Below are positions 1 through 7,728 of a stretch of DNA of 26,198 bases, piece by piece (positions within the stretch are counted from its first letter, which is position 1; each line of letters starts with the position of its first letter). The stretch is from positions 1-26,198 of the forward strand of contig JWZX01003145.1 of the NCBI GenBank assembly GCA_001275005.1, in the 5' to 3' direction. The notes beneath the pieces were generated by a model. The model saw nothing but the letters and a program-made list of their open reading frames with translations, had not been told where the DNA came from and did not search any database. The position numbers and the translations under genes are program-made. The stretch comes from Chrysochromulina tobinii. Its lineage: Eukaryota; Haptophyta; Prymnesiales; Chrysochromulinaceae.

Positions 1-72
1 ATGACCAAGACCCTCTGTACCATTCGGGACCCTCGGGACCCCCCGGGACCCTCGGGACCCTCGGGACCCTCT
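1..72. repeat. Short block of 9-bp minisatellite, inverted relative to the main array
   Basis: From about base 25 the sequence repeats GGGACCCTC units. This is the reverse complement of the GAGGGTCCC unit that dominates 421-840. The two blocks therefore form an inverted pair around roughly 350 bp of other repeats. No gene is supported here. The window edge cuts the block, so its true length is unknown. Confidence 0.75.
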
Positions 73-73
73 G

Positions 74-128
74 CTGTGAATTCACACTTCAAGCTGTGAA
101 TTCACACTTACCTACTGTGAATTCACAG
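74..128. repeat. Three copies of the perfect palindrome TGTGAATTCACA
   Basis: Copies of CTGTGAATTCACA(C/G) start at 74, 94 and 115, a spacing of 20 and 21 bp. The 12-bp core TGTGAATTCACA is its own reverse complement. Spacing of about two helical turns puts the three sites on the same face of the DNA. They could be protein-binding sites, or simply the arms of a repeat element. The function is unknown. Confidence 0.8.
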
Positions 129-159
129 CAGCTAAACACGTATCCCTGTGGTTCGTTAC

Positions 160-346
160 CCTAAGTGCCAGTGGTTCGTCATACCGCTCCACCTGTAAGG
201 CGTCGTTATGCTGGGCCAGTGAAGCGTAGCATTTACTAACCCCATCCCAAAACACATGCTGGGCCTGTGCAAGCGTACCTAAGTGCCAGTGGTTAGTCAT
301 ACCGCTCCACCTGTGGTTCGAGGATACGCTGGGCCAGTGGTGCGTA
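160..346. repeat. 118-bp-period direct duplication
   Basis: A 37-bp stretch at 160-196 recurs at 278-314 with a single mismatch. The downstream GCTGGGCCAGTG at 210-221 recurs at 328-339 with the same 118-bp offset. A third, partial relative of the GCTGGGCC segment lies near 258. This looks like an old tandem duplication inside the repeat-rich left end. No coding function is supported. Confidence 0.75.
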
Positions 347-420
347 GGTATGGTAGGAATTGAATACCTAAAATGGTTTTGCTGATCAAACCCCACAATC
401 AAAAAGCGTTCATTCCTGTA

Positions 421-840
421 AGAGTCCCGAGGGTTCCGAGGGTCCCGAGGGTCCCGAGGGAGGGTCCCGAGCGCCGAGGGTCCCGGGGGAAGGTCCCGAG
501 GGTCCCGAGGGTCCCGAGGGTCCCGAGGGTCCCGAGGGTCCCGAGGGTCCCGAGGGCCCCGAGGGTCCCGAGGGAAGGTCCAGAGGGTCCCGAGGGTCCC
601 GAGGGTCCCAAGGGTCCCGAGGGTCCCAAGGGTCCCGAGGGTCCAGGAGGGTCCAGAGGGGACACTGTCCGGGACCCCATCTTCGGAGGGTCCCGGAGGG
701 TCCCGACTGAGAGGGGTCCAGAGGAGGGTCCCGAGGGTCCCGAGGGTCCTGAGGGTCCCGAGGGTCCAGATAGGGTCCAGAGGAGGGTCCAGAGGGTCCA
801 GGGGTCCAGCCGGACCCCTAGAGGGTCCAGGGCGGGACCC
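421..840. repeat. Minisatellite, 9-bp unit (GAGGGTCCC)
   Basis: A GC-rich tandem array with unit GAGGGTCCC and point variants such as GAGGGTCCA, GAGGGCCCC and GAGGGTTCC. Some stretches have extra GGA-type insertions. Because the period is nine, several frames on both strands stay open and read as Gly-Pro-Glu, Val-Pro-Arg or Gly-Thr-Leu tripeptide repeats. These are by-products of the array and not genes. The last units, near 822-845, run into an inverted GGGACCCTC piece. Confidence 0.9.
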
Positions 841-845
841 TCTCA

Positions 846-1521
846 CTCGGGATCTATGCCTCTATGTGTGTACTCTGGAGGTTGATCCGCCTCTCACTTT
901 TGTCATTCCAATGTCGAATTTGTAGGTAGCTTGGTAAGTTACAACTCTCTCTCTCACTTTTGGCGGATTGGGGACGCCCAGCCCCGCCTTTCGGTTAAAA
1001 GCCCTATAGCGATGACTTGGTGCCAACTTGGAGCCCGTGACTGTGCCTGTGCCCGGTGGCGGTGCGTGTGCGGTGAGAGGTCGTGCCCGAGCTCTCGTTT
1101 CCGCGCACGCACGCGCTATGCGCACGACGACCGGAGCGATGGTAGGAGATCGAGAGAGAAACCATTCGCGCGGTTTCGGTTTCGGAACCTCCTGCTTCAT
1201 GCCGCACACGGGTTGCGCGTGTTTGCTGAAACGTGAATGCTCTAGCTGAGATGCGTAATGCGATAATGGACGTGCCGGTGTGGCCGTGTGGTGTGCATGT
1301 GTTGCTGGCTGCCGTCGGCGCGGCCGTTTTCTCCCTTTTGGTTTTGCCTTTTTTCGGTAAAATCTTGCACGGCGATAATGCGTGAGTACCCCGGGTCACT
1401 AGACTTCGCAACACGTTATGAGGCTGTAATCTTAAACGCCTGCGCACGATATTCGCAAGATGTTCGCAAGAGTTCCAGGCCTTGACAGTGCCTCCAAAAG
1501 GGCCATACACAAAGTCATCTC
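846..1521. other. Stretch without a supported gene
   Basis: Short overlapping open frames occur on both strands, but none shows a recognisable motif or a good start context. The stretch lies beyond the 3' end of the minus-strand gene at 1522-2010 and may hold its 3' untranslated region. I see no tRNA, no splice-linked exon with homology and no strong repeat. Confidence 0.5.
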
Positions 1522-2010
1522 TCAGCAAACTGTGGCGGCATCTTCATCTTCTACACTTTCATATGTACTTGGTTGAGCGCTCAGCATTGCCAGCGAGCCA
1601 AGGTGCGGCAGCTTCTCGTCGATCGGCGGGCAAACGAGCGAAGTGTTCATATCAGGCACCACGGATGCCAGCTTGAAATGTTGTCCAGGCACGTCATCCA
1701 CGTACAGTCCACGTTTTCTTACCTCTTCGGCCGCGACGCGTTCTGCTGCAAGATCAACCTTGCCTATCAACATTCGCCGCTCCCCAGACCGCACCAGGCA
1801 CGAACAGCCGGCCCTCCGCCCGCGGCAGACAAGCTCAGGTAGAACTGCCTGATGCGCTGGCCCCTGCGGCACTTTATCGATACGTTCTGCTTCTTCCGGC
1901 GCAATCTTGGGTTGCTTGCTTCGACGTGGCGCGAAGGATACCTCGTGCAGGCCCGCGTGCCTGTCAGGCAATGTGCATCCGAACGTCCCGCACAGTCCCC
2001 TCTTCACCAT
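1522..2010 (-). CDS. Small protein with a Cx4C-x5-H-x3-H motif, function unknown
   Basis: An ORF of 162 aa from the first ATG. The open frame continues upstream to about 2106, so an earlier exon or start is possible. Near the N-terminus is CGTFGCTLPDRHAGLH, giving C7, C12, H18 and H22, a plausible zinc-binding knuckle. I recall similar GCTLPxxHxGLH motifs in proteins of haptophytes and other algae, but cannot name a family with certainty. A second Cys cluster lies at residues 62-71 (CRGRRAGCSC). The C-terminus is acidic (ESVEDEDAAT). No signal peptide or membrane segment is visible. It is divergent from the lumen-protein gene at 2389. It could also be one exon of a larger nuclear protein. Confidence 0.45.
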   Translation of the reverse strand: MVKRGLCGTFGCTLPDRHAGLHEVSFAPRRSKQPKIAPEEAERIDKVPQGPAHQAVLPELVCRGRRAGCSCLVRSGERRMLIGKVDLAAERVAAEEVRKRGLYVDDVPGQHFKLASVVPDMNTSLVCPPIDEKLPHLGSLAMLSAQPSTYESVEDEDAATVC

Positions 2011-2388
2011 CTTGTGGCAGGATGGTTGCTGATGTGGCGCGCGCGCTGCGTCGAGAACTCGTCCGCGAGAAGTGCTCGGTTTCGTCCGATTCGCGCCAAT
2101 TCCCAATTTGTACGAACGAGCCGCAAGCTCTCGCGTTCAGGGCTAAAGCCAAAAATCGCACACATGAATTCAAAACCACGCCACGTGTTCCACAGAGGGA
2201 ACCGTAGCGGTAAACTTGGTACAATGTATGCCAGTCTGTCAGGTACCGGGTATTCTTCCGTGACTATGAAATTCACAACCGCGTGCGTGAGGAGTGGTGT
2301 CAGAAATCACACAGACACACATTCACATTCACGCACACACGTTCACACACCGAAGACGGTGTCCGCGTCGCGTCGCCAATCTCAGCAC
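2011..2388. promoter_or_regulatory. Divergent intergenic region with a CA-rich tract
   Basis: This 378-bp gap lies between two genes that point away from each other, so it should contain both promoters (inference). A CA-rich run with ACACAC and TTCACA units occupies about 2308-2350, just upstream of the plus-strand ATG. No TATA box is convincing. Confidence 0.4.
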
Positions 2389-2802
2389 ATGCTCGGCCGC
2401 TGGCTGCTCGTCGTTCTGTGGGCGCTCGCACAACGCGCTGATGCACTGAAAGTATCATCAACGAATCTGAATCGTCGAGGCATCATGATAGCCGCTCTGC
2501 CGCTGGCAGCGTGCTCTCGCTCGGCCAAGGCTGTTGACAGCAAAGGAAGATCTGAAGGCGTTTTCGGCGAACGTGGGCTTCTCACCGAAATGTTTGGCGT
2601 GGTTCCTCCTCCGACCACAGATCAACCCGCCGCTTTGCTTGAATCTCGGCCCGAAACCACTCAGGAGAAGATGGCTCGTATTCGCAAAGAGAGGATGGCT
2701 GCCGAGGCAAGGAATCAATCTGATGAGTATCGCCGGCTGCAGGCCGGCGTGGGCACGAAATCGTTTGGATCCACGGTTTCGGTACCGATACCGAGAGAGT
2801 GA
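2389..2802 (+). CDS. Predicted thylakoid-lumen protein with Tat-type targeting
   Basis: 137 aa from the ATG at 2389. The same frame is open further upstream to 1852, but this ATG is followed at once by a classic signal peptide. Residues 1-19 form a hydrophobic secretory signal ending in Ala-Asp-Ala. Residues 20-28 are a short Ser/Thr/Asn-rich stretch. Residues 29-30 are a twin arginine, followed by a hydrophobic run (GIMIAALPLAA) and an Ala-Lys-Ala site at 46-48. This order is what is known for lumen proteins of secondary plastids: ER import, plastid import, then Tat export across the thylakoid. The mature part is only about 89 aa, is charged in its middle (KMARIRKERMAAEAR) and has no family I recognise. 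It may be a small photosystem-associated or assembly protein, but that is a guess. Confidence 0.7.
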   Translation: MLGRWLLVVLWALAQRADALKVSSTNLNRRGIMIAALPLAACSRSAKAVDSKGRSEGVFGERGLLTEMFGVVPPPTTDQPAALLESRPETTQEKMARIRKERMAAEARNQSDEYRRLQAGVGTKSFGSTVSVPIPRE

Positions 2803-2992
2803 GGAGTGTCACAACGGTTTGAAACTATGAAGACACGTAAACAAACTAGAAGGGTAGAGAGAGGAGGGCATGTGGCATGCACTTTTGACTCGATTGATTC
2901 CAACGCGCGCGGCCGTGGGGACGCCCCCGGCACGCCCGCCCGCCACGGCAGCAACGCGACACAAAGCCGAGCGACGGTGGAGTCGCTGATTA

Positions 2993-4171
2993 TCATTTGA
3001 GGAGCTCATACCACTGTGCGGCCATGAGCATCTGCTGTGTGCAGCACTTGCGAGTGCGGATCGGCTCATCGCCAGGCCGCGACCAGAAGACCGGCAGACG
3101 CCATCGGACGCTCATACAGGCACCAGGGCGCGCCGAGTCTGGCCATTGCCAGCTCGTGTTCCAATAGAGTGCTTGAGTCGGCGCGAGTGCCACCGGCCAC
3201 GAATGAGATGGGCGCACGCCGGGCATACCATGCCGAAGCAGTTGGCACTCGGAACTCAACTCGCGTCGCCAAGGCTTGGTGCTGCCCTTAAAATGCACTG
3301 CATGCGCTTGTGAAGAGACCACTGACCATACACAATGCTCCTGCACGTGGAGCTGTGTCTCGTCACAAACACGCCGCCCAGCCAAGCTGCGGCAGCCATC
3401 TTCAATGTCGTGCAGACAGTTCTTCATCACATGCTGACGAACAAAGGTGCGGCAGTTGCGAATCCATCGCGGTAAGAAGGACTCAGTCATCATGGAGACG
3501 TCGTAAAGATACGGACAGGGCAATGTGTGTGTACGGTTGCCAAAGAAGCACATCAATCCAGTCTGATCTGAGTAAAGCAGCTGTTCAGCCTTGAACCGAC
3601 GCCACAAATAGCGTATGAGCGCAAAGTACGTTTCGATATTTGGGCGCACGACGATCATGGCGGCGATGCCGCGCGCAGCAACAGGCACGCCACACTGTGC
3701 TTGTAGGTGGTCGTACGGATGGTGCGCTATCGTAAGCTCGGCGGAGCCACCGAAGAGCCCATCTATTGGCTTGAGGACCATGAGATCCGCGTCGAGCACT
3801 ACGCATTGACTGTAGTTCGTCATCGTCCACACATGCAGCTTGTCTGCCGTTGGGACGCCTGGGATGATCGGTGGTATGGCTCGCAAAAGCACACCAACAT
3901 CCAACAGAGTGTGTTGATGCTCCGTCGACAACGGGACCTGTGTTCCTAGCAACACTACGAAGTCACGGTGGCAAAGCTCCACACGTCGCAGTGAGCGAAC
4001 CAGAGCAACAAGCATCTGCACCTGCCTCGCATGCCGTGCTGACATAGAGGTGCCAAACAGAGAGGAATTCCTTGACATTTGCGTTGTTTGGCCGATGGAT
4101 TCAGAATGTGAGGTCATCAGAGAGACGTACGCAGTGGAGTCGGTGCACCGTGCTACTGGCGCGCCTGCCAT
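2993..4171 (-). CDS. Glycosyltransferase family 8 (glycogenin-like)
   Basis: 392 aa in one exon. The N-terminus begins directly with a GT8-type first strand (AYVSLMT, residues 14-20). The metal- and nucleotide-sugar-binding DxD motif is D127-A-D129 in VVLDADLMVLKPID. A further family motif is SDQTGL at 201-206, and the C-terminal metal-binding HFKGSTKPW is at 293-301. These match the glycogenin/GUX-type branch of GT8, which transfers sugar from UDP-sugars with retention of configuration. The acceptor cannot be told from sequence. The C-terminal third is Cys- and Trp-rich. No signal anchor is present, although many algal GT8 enzymes are Golgi proteins. Either this one is cytosolic or an upstream exon was missed. 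The 3' end is convergent with the lumen-protein gene. Confidence 0.85.
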   Translation of the reverse strand: MAGAPVARCTDSTAYVSLMTSHSESIGQTTQMSRNSSLFGTSMSARHARQVQMLVALVRSLRRVELCHRDFVVLLGTQVPLSTEHQHTLLDVGVLLRAIPPIIPGVPTADKLHVWTMTNYSQCVVLDADLMVLKPIDGLFGGSAELTIAHHPYDHLQAQCGVPVAARGIAAMIVVRPNIETYFALIRYLWRRFKAEQLLYSDQTGLMCFFGNRTHTLPCPYLYDVSMMTESFLPRWIRNCRTFVRQHVMKNCLHDIEDGCRSLAGRRVCDETQLHVQEHCVWSVVSSQAHAVHFKGSTKPWRRELSSECQLLRHGMPGVRPSHSWPVALAPTQALYWNTSWQWPDSARPGACMSVRWRLPVFWSRPGDEPIRTRKCCTQQMLMAAQWYELLK

Positions 4172-4571
4172 GCGTCGATTCGGCGCCGCAAAAGCGATCG
4201 GGAGTGAGCGCCGATCTGTCGGTTTACAGAATTACCGGTACCGTACCGGTACCGGTCCTATACCGGTCCAGTCTGTACCGGTTCCGGTCCCGGTACGCGG
4301 GGAGACGTCGAGCGGTCGTGCGAGGTGTGCGTTGGTGGGTCGGGATGGTTGTGAGGTTCGTCTGTGTGAACCGTGTGCCCTTGCGTCTAGTGTGTCCCGC
4401 GTGTGTCCACGTGTCCCGTGTGTCCCGTGCGTGATGTCGGTCCGGTCCTCGCCGTGGCCGTCCTCGGTCCTGGGCCCCGGCTCCTCCCGGTGTTTTTTTG
4501 AACCTACCGCACGGTTTATACAGTATTGAGCTAATGCTACAGACGCGCGCGGTTACTACACTATAGCCTAG
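4172..4571. other. Intergenic region between two minus-strand genes
   Basis: This holds the presumed promoter of the GT8 gene and the 3' flank of the PrimPol gene. It contains an ACCGGTACC palindrome cluster (4231-4296) and a run of TGTCCCG(T/C)G variants around 4395-4435. No gene is supported. Confidence 0.6.
4231..4296. repeat. Cluster of TACCGGTA / ACCGGT palindromes
   Basis: The sequence contains five ACCGGT-type cores in about 65 bp, several overlapping with GGTACC, so most of the cluster is nearly identical on both strands. It lies some 60 bp upstream of the GT8 start codon. It could be a regulatory array or a hairpin-forming repeat. Which one cannot be decided from sequence. Confidence 0.7.
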
Positions 4572-5914
4572 CTATAGCCCGGAATTCAACGAATGCTGGG
4601 CAAGTGCTTCGTCACTCACCAGCCAGGAGGACGATGCAACATCCACCTCGAGCTTGGACGCACTGGCGACCATCAGCGGTGCTGCCGCAGCTTCGCGGGC
4701 TCGCACGTCGCTCTGGCCGCGACTTCGATGAGCGGCAACCATCTCGTCCAAAGGTAATGCGGCGAGGGTCGCTTCGCTCAGCCATGGAGAGTCCTTGTCC
4801 ACGTCGCCGGCGTTGCTGGACTCGCCGGCGTCGCCATCCTCGCTGGCGGCAGCCGCGGTGGGCGCGTCGGCTAGGGCGGTTGGGGGAGGGGCTATGGTGG
4901 GCGCGGCAAGATAGGCGCTGGCCGGGCCGGTGGTGGACGGATGTACATCATGCACATGGGTGGGAGCGGTGCAGGTGGAGAGCTCCAAAGCCAAATCCAC
5001 GGCGGCTTCCAGCGCTGCATTGTCGAATTCCTCAGCGTCGTCCTCGGGATGTGCCGCCGAGCTCGCCGCCAAGCTCACAGCCGGGCGCACCGACGAGCTC
5101 GCCGCCGAGCTCGCCGCCGAGCTCGCCGCCGAGCTCGCCGCCGAGCTCACCGTCGGGAGCAGCCCGTGTGGGATGGGCAGCTCGCTCGAGTTGAAAGCAG
5201 CCGCACGGCACTCGGGGTCATAGCAAGATTGCGCGAAGCACGCGCGGCGCACGTCGATTCGAAGCATCGTACCATTAGATCGATGTGGCCTGCCAATATG
5301 CTCGCAGTACCTGTTGCTTGGCGCAAGTGCGAGTGTGATTCGACCGCGCTCCGGCTCCGCCGACCAAGCACGCGCCCACGTCGGCAGCCCAGTCTTGCTC
5401 GCCCAAGCACGCAGCACGAAGGTCACGAGCGCGGGCGCAATGAGACACTCATCCGTGCGGAGCGCCGCCCCGCCGGCGCCATCGGCTCGAGGGGCCCGTC
5501 CTAGCACGACTGGAGGGAGAGGCGCGCCACTTGGCCCGACCGCATGTACTCCAGCAGCCGAGGCGACCTGTTGAGCACCACCAGCACTGCACTGAGTGCC
5601 ATCGGCGCTGCTTTGAACGCCCTCCTCCGGCGCGCGCAGCAGCCGTGCGTCCGCGGGCACATTCGTCACGAGCGAGGAGAAGAAGAGCTTCGACTCGTCG
5701 CGGTGCGGCAGGAACCAAAGACCCTGAGCATCCATGCCCGCGGGCAGCAGCTGCGCCTTCTTGCCGAACTTGCTGCTCTTGTACAGGCGGAAGCATCGGT
5801 TGCGCGAGTACACGCTCAGGTCGACGAGGCACACTCGCGACATTGTGGACGCCACCGGCGCGCCCTGGACGTTGCAGCAGCTGCTAGTGTCAATGCCCGT
5901 CGGTCTGCCCTCGT

Positions 5915-5958
<44 letters not shown>

Positions 5959-6671
5959 TCGCCCTCGCTGCCCTCGCCGACACCGCCGACATCGCCGCTG
6001 GCAACAATGTCCTCACCACTCACGTGGTCGGTGCGGCTGCTGCTGCTGCTGCTCTTGCCACTGCTGCTGGCCGGTGGCACGACAAACAGATCAGCCACGA
6101 GCGGCTCTGTCGCGCGCCGTGCCGCAAGCGCCGCACACATCGCGTGGACGAAGCGACCACACTCGTGGCTGTCGGCAAAGGCGGCGTCTGGCAGTCGCAC
6201 AATGAGGTGACGCGAGAATTTGGCAGGTGTTGACGACTCGAGGTCGATGATCTCGCAGTTCCTAGGGAAGTCGCCATCGAAATACAGCCGACCCAGAGCC
6301 CCACAGACTTCGGTGCGCAGGGTGCTCATGGCGCGCTCGCCATCGAGGCCAGGATTGGCCTTTGTGCAGTACTCGAGGTCAAAGTAGAGATTCACCGGCC
6401 GCCCAGTTCTGATGAGCTCATAGTGGTGCCGAAACGGCGGGTGGAGCGTGCGGTAGCGTCGCCAGAAGTCTTCACGGCTCGCGACGATATAGTTTCGCTT
6501 GCCGTGCCCATCTTTCTCTTGTGCCCACACGTGCAGCTTACCGCCGTTGCTTGCGTGATGAACCTGGTCAGCATACTCGAGGGCTGCAGCTTGGGTGACG
6601 AAGCAGTGCCACCCGAGCTCCGGCGACGGCGCGACGTATCGGCGCTTCCTCGGCGGCGAATGCGGCAACAT
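4572..6671 (-). CDS. PRIMPOL: PrimPol DNA primase-polymerase
   Basis: 699 aa from the ATG at 6671; an upstream TTG in the same frame is not a normal eukaryotic start. It is an archaeo-eukaryotic primase of the PrimPol (CCDC111) family, which re-primes stalled replication forks in nucleus and mitochondria. Motif I is LYFDLEY with D98 and E100. Motif II is KFSRH with S153 and H155. Motif III is D284 in VDLSVYSRNRCFRLYKSSKFG. The UL52-type zinc knuckle is C456, H463, C483 and C488, with the same 6-19-4 residue spacing as I recall for human PrimPol. A low-complexity Ser/Glu/Gly insert (about 202-258) separates motifs II and III, and an Ala/Ser repeat (about 509-527) follows the knuckle. The C-terminal acidic stretch DDAEEFDNAALEAAVDLALE (544-563) could be an RPA-binding element (inference). 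It is divergent from the SKP1-SAP-LRR gene. Confidence 0.93.
5095..5148. repeat. 12-bp tandem repeat in the PrimPol gene
   Basis: GAGCTCGCCGCC is repeated about 4.5 times. On the coding (minus) strand it encodes the Ala-Ala-Ser-Ser repeat after the zinc knuckle. The unit is a multiple of three, so copy-number change would keep the frame. Confidence 0.85.
5908..5982. repeat. 9-bp tandem repeat in the PrimPol gene
   Basis: CCCTCGCCG units with point variants encode the Glu-Gly-Gly/Asp-Glu-Gly tract on the minus strand, between catalytic motifs II and III. Confidence 0.8.
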
Positions 6672-6828
6672 GACGCAAAACACCTCCAACGTGTGAAAGG
6701 CGCGTTGTGCCGATGCGACGCACTACAACTCACAGACACACCAATAGAGAGTCATGAATCTTGAAGCCATGGGCGATGACGAAACCTTGTTTTGACAAAA
6801 CTCTAAATGAAACCTTGTGTGCACAAAG
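6672..6828. promoter_or_regulatory. Divergent promoter region, PrimPol / SKP1-SAP-LRR
   Basis: Only 157 bp separate the two divergent ATGs, so both promoters must overlap here (inference). The decamer GAAACCTTGT occurs twice, at 6781-6790 and 6809-6818, 28 bp apart, close to the plus-strand start. No TATA box is evident. Confidence 0.45.
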
Positions 6829-7641
6829 ATGCGCGCGCCATCGACAGAGGAGCAGGAGGAGGCGCCCGCGGCGAAGAAGGCCAAGCACGAGGAGCAAATA
6901 CGCGTGCGAGCGCGAGGCGGAGAGGAGGTCACGTTGTCGCGCGACGCAGCCCGATTCATGGGCACCTTGAAGGATCTGATGGATCTCGCCACCTCCGAGG
7001 ATGGCATCTATCCCATGCCCACGATCATGGCCTCGACGCTTCAGATGGTGTGCAAGCTGAACGACCCAGACTACACGTGGCCGAGCTCGGACGAGCCTTC
7101 GCTCTTCCGGCTCATCCAGCTCATCGAGGACGCCCTCTATCTCGACGCCCCCATCGCGCTCAAGCACCTCCAGCGCGTGATCGCCTCCCGACTCAACAGC
7201 AAGCGCGCTCCCGAACTAGGCGCGCTGCTCGGCGCGGGTGGTGACTTTGGCAGCGCGGAAGAGCACGCGTGGCACGCTGCGCCCGTCGACGGGCAGCGTG
7301 CTGACGAGCTTCGTAAGCGTTACAGTCGGATGCGCGTTGAGGGGCTACGCTGGAAGCTGCGCAAGCTTGGCCTCACGACTGACGGCACCAAGCCCGTGCT
7401 CATCGGGCGCCTCATCGAGATGGCGGATGCAGCGGCGTCAATCGCCGAGCCGGCTTTTGTACCAGAAGACGTCGTTGAGGCGCCGCAGCAGCCGGCCAGC
7501 TCCACGTTACCGCCCGAGCCGCTGCAGCAGCCCTCGTTCTCGGCGGACGCCATGGAGGCTGCTCTGGAGGCGCTGAAGGTCAACGCGGTCCTGACCGAGC
7601 TGTGGCTTAGAATCAATAATTTGGGAGATGCAGGGGAGTGA
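6829..7641 (+). CDS. SKP1/BTB-like + SAP + partial LRR protein, C-terminus interrupted
   Basis: 270 aa from the ATG at 6829; the frame opens earlier but has no other ATG. After a Lys/Glu-rich head, residues 24-121 resemble SKP1. There is an N-terminal BTB/POZ fold (RVRARGGEEVTLSRDAARF, then YPMPTIMASTLQMV), and LFRLIQLIEDALYLDAP matches the part SKP1 uses for cullin contact. Residues 163-199 form a SAP motif (RMRVEGLRWKLRKLGL...KPVLIGRLIEM), known for DNA/chromatin binding. A Pro-rich linker leads to one LRR unit (249-270, ALKVNAVLTELWL...NNLGDAGE). The frame then meets TGA inside a short insertion at 7638-7678. Without the insertion the frame would continue to a TAA at 7726-7728. A role as an adaptor of a ubiquitin ligase is possible but unproven. 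Confidence 0.8.
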   Translation: MRAPSTEEQEEAPAAKKAKHEEQIRVRARGGEEVTLSRDAARFMGTLKDLMDLATSEDGIYPMPTIMASTLQMVCKLNDPDYTWPSSDEPSLFRLIQLIEDALYLDAPIALKHLQRVIASRLNSKRAPELGALLGAGGDFGSAEEHAWHAAPVDGQRADELRKRYSRMRVEGLRWKLRKLGLTTDGTKPVLIGRLIEMADAAASIAEPAFVPEDVVEAPQQPASSTLPPEPLQQPSFSADAMEAALEALKVNAVLTELWLRINNLGDAGE

Positions 7642-7678
7642 GTGAGTTATTGAGACTCACTCACTCACTCACTCACTT
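7638..7678. mobile_element. 41-bp hairpin-like insertion with 10-bp direct repeats
   Basis: The 41 bp start GTGAGTGAG and end CTCACTCACTT, so the ends can pair as a hairpin, and the right arm is a CTCA microsatellite. ATGCAGGGGA occurs immediately before (7628-7637) and immediately after (7679-7688), as a target-site duplication would. The insertion brings in TGA at 7639-7641. It also supplies a perfect GTGAGT splice donor, and the duplicated copy supplies a CAG acceptor at 7682-7684. Whether it is a tiny transposon, an introner-like element or a slipped microsatellite cannot be settled here. Confidence 0.6.
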
Positions 7679-7686
7679 ATGCAGGG

Positions 7687-7728
7687 GAAACAGCGGTGCA
7701 AGATGCAGTGGGAGGATTTAAGTTTTAA
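7687..7728 (+). other. Stranded C-terminal codons of the SKP1-SAP-LRR gene
   Basis: Read in the frame that results from deleting 7638-7688, this segment gives E-TAVQDAVGGFKF followed by TAA. That is a natural-looking end for an LRR of the GDAGE type. It is out of use in the unspliced reading because of the upstream TGA. Confidence 0.55.

Noticed and set aside
112-885. Long open frames on both strands with Gly-Thr-Leu, Gly-Pro-Glu or Val-Pro-Arg tripeptide repeats
   Set aside because: They are a direct result of the 9-bp minisatellite, which keeps several frames open at once. There are no flanking domains.
1852-2388. Upstream extension of the lumen-protein frame
   Set aside because: It runs antisense over the Cys/His gene and would bury a clear N-terminal signal peptide in the middle of the protein.
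4572-6671. Possibility that the primase gene is of giant-virus or transposon origin
   Set aside because: Motif set, zinc-knuckle spacing and neighbours fit a cellular eukaryotic PrimPol. No viral genes lie nearby.
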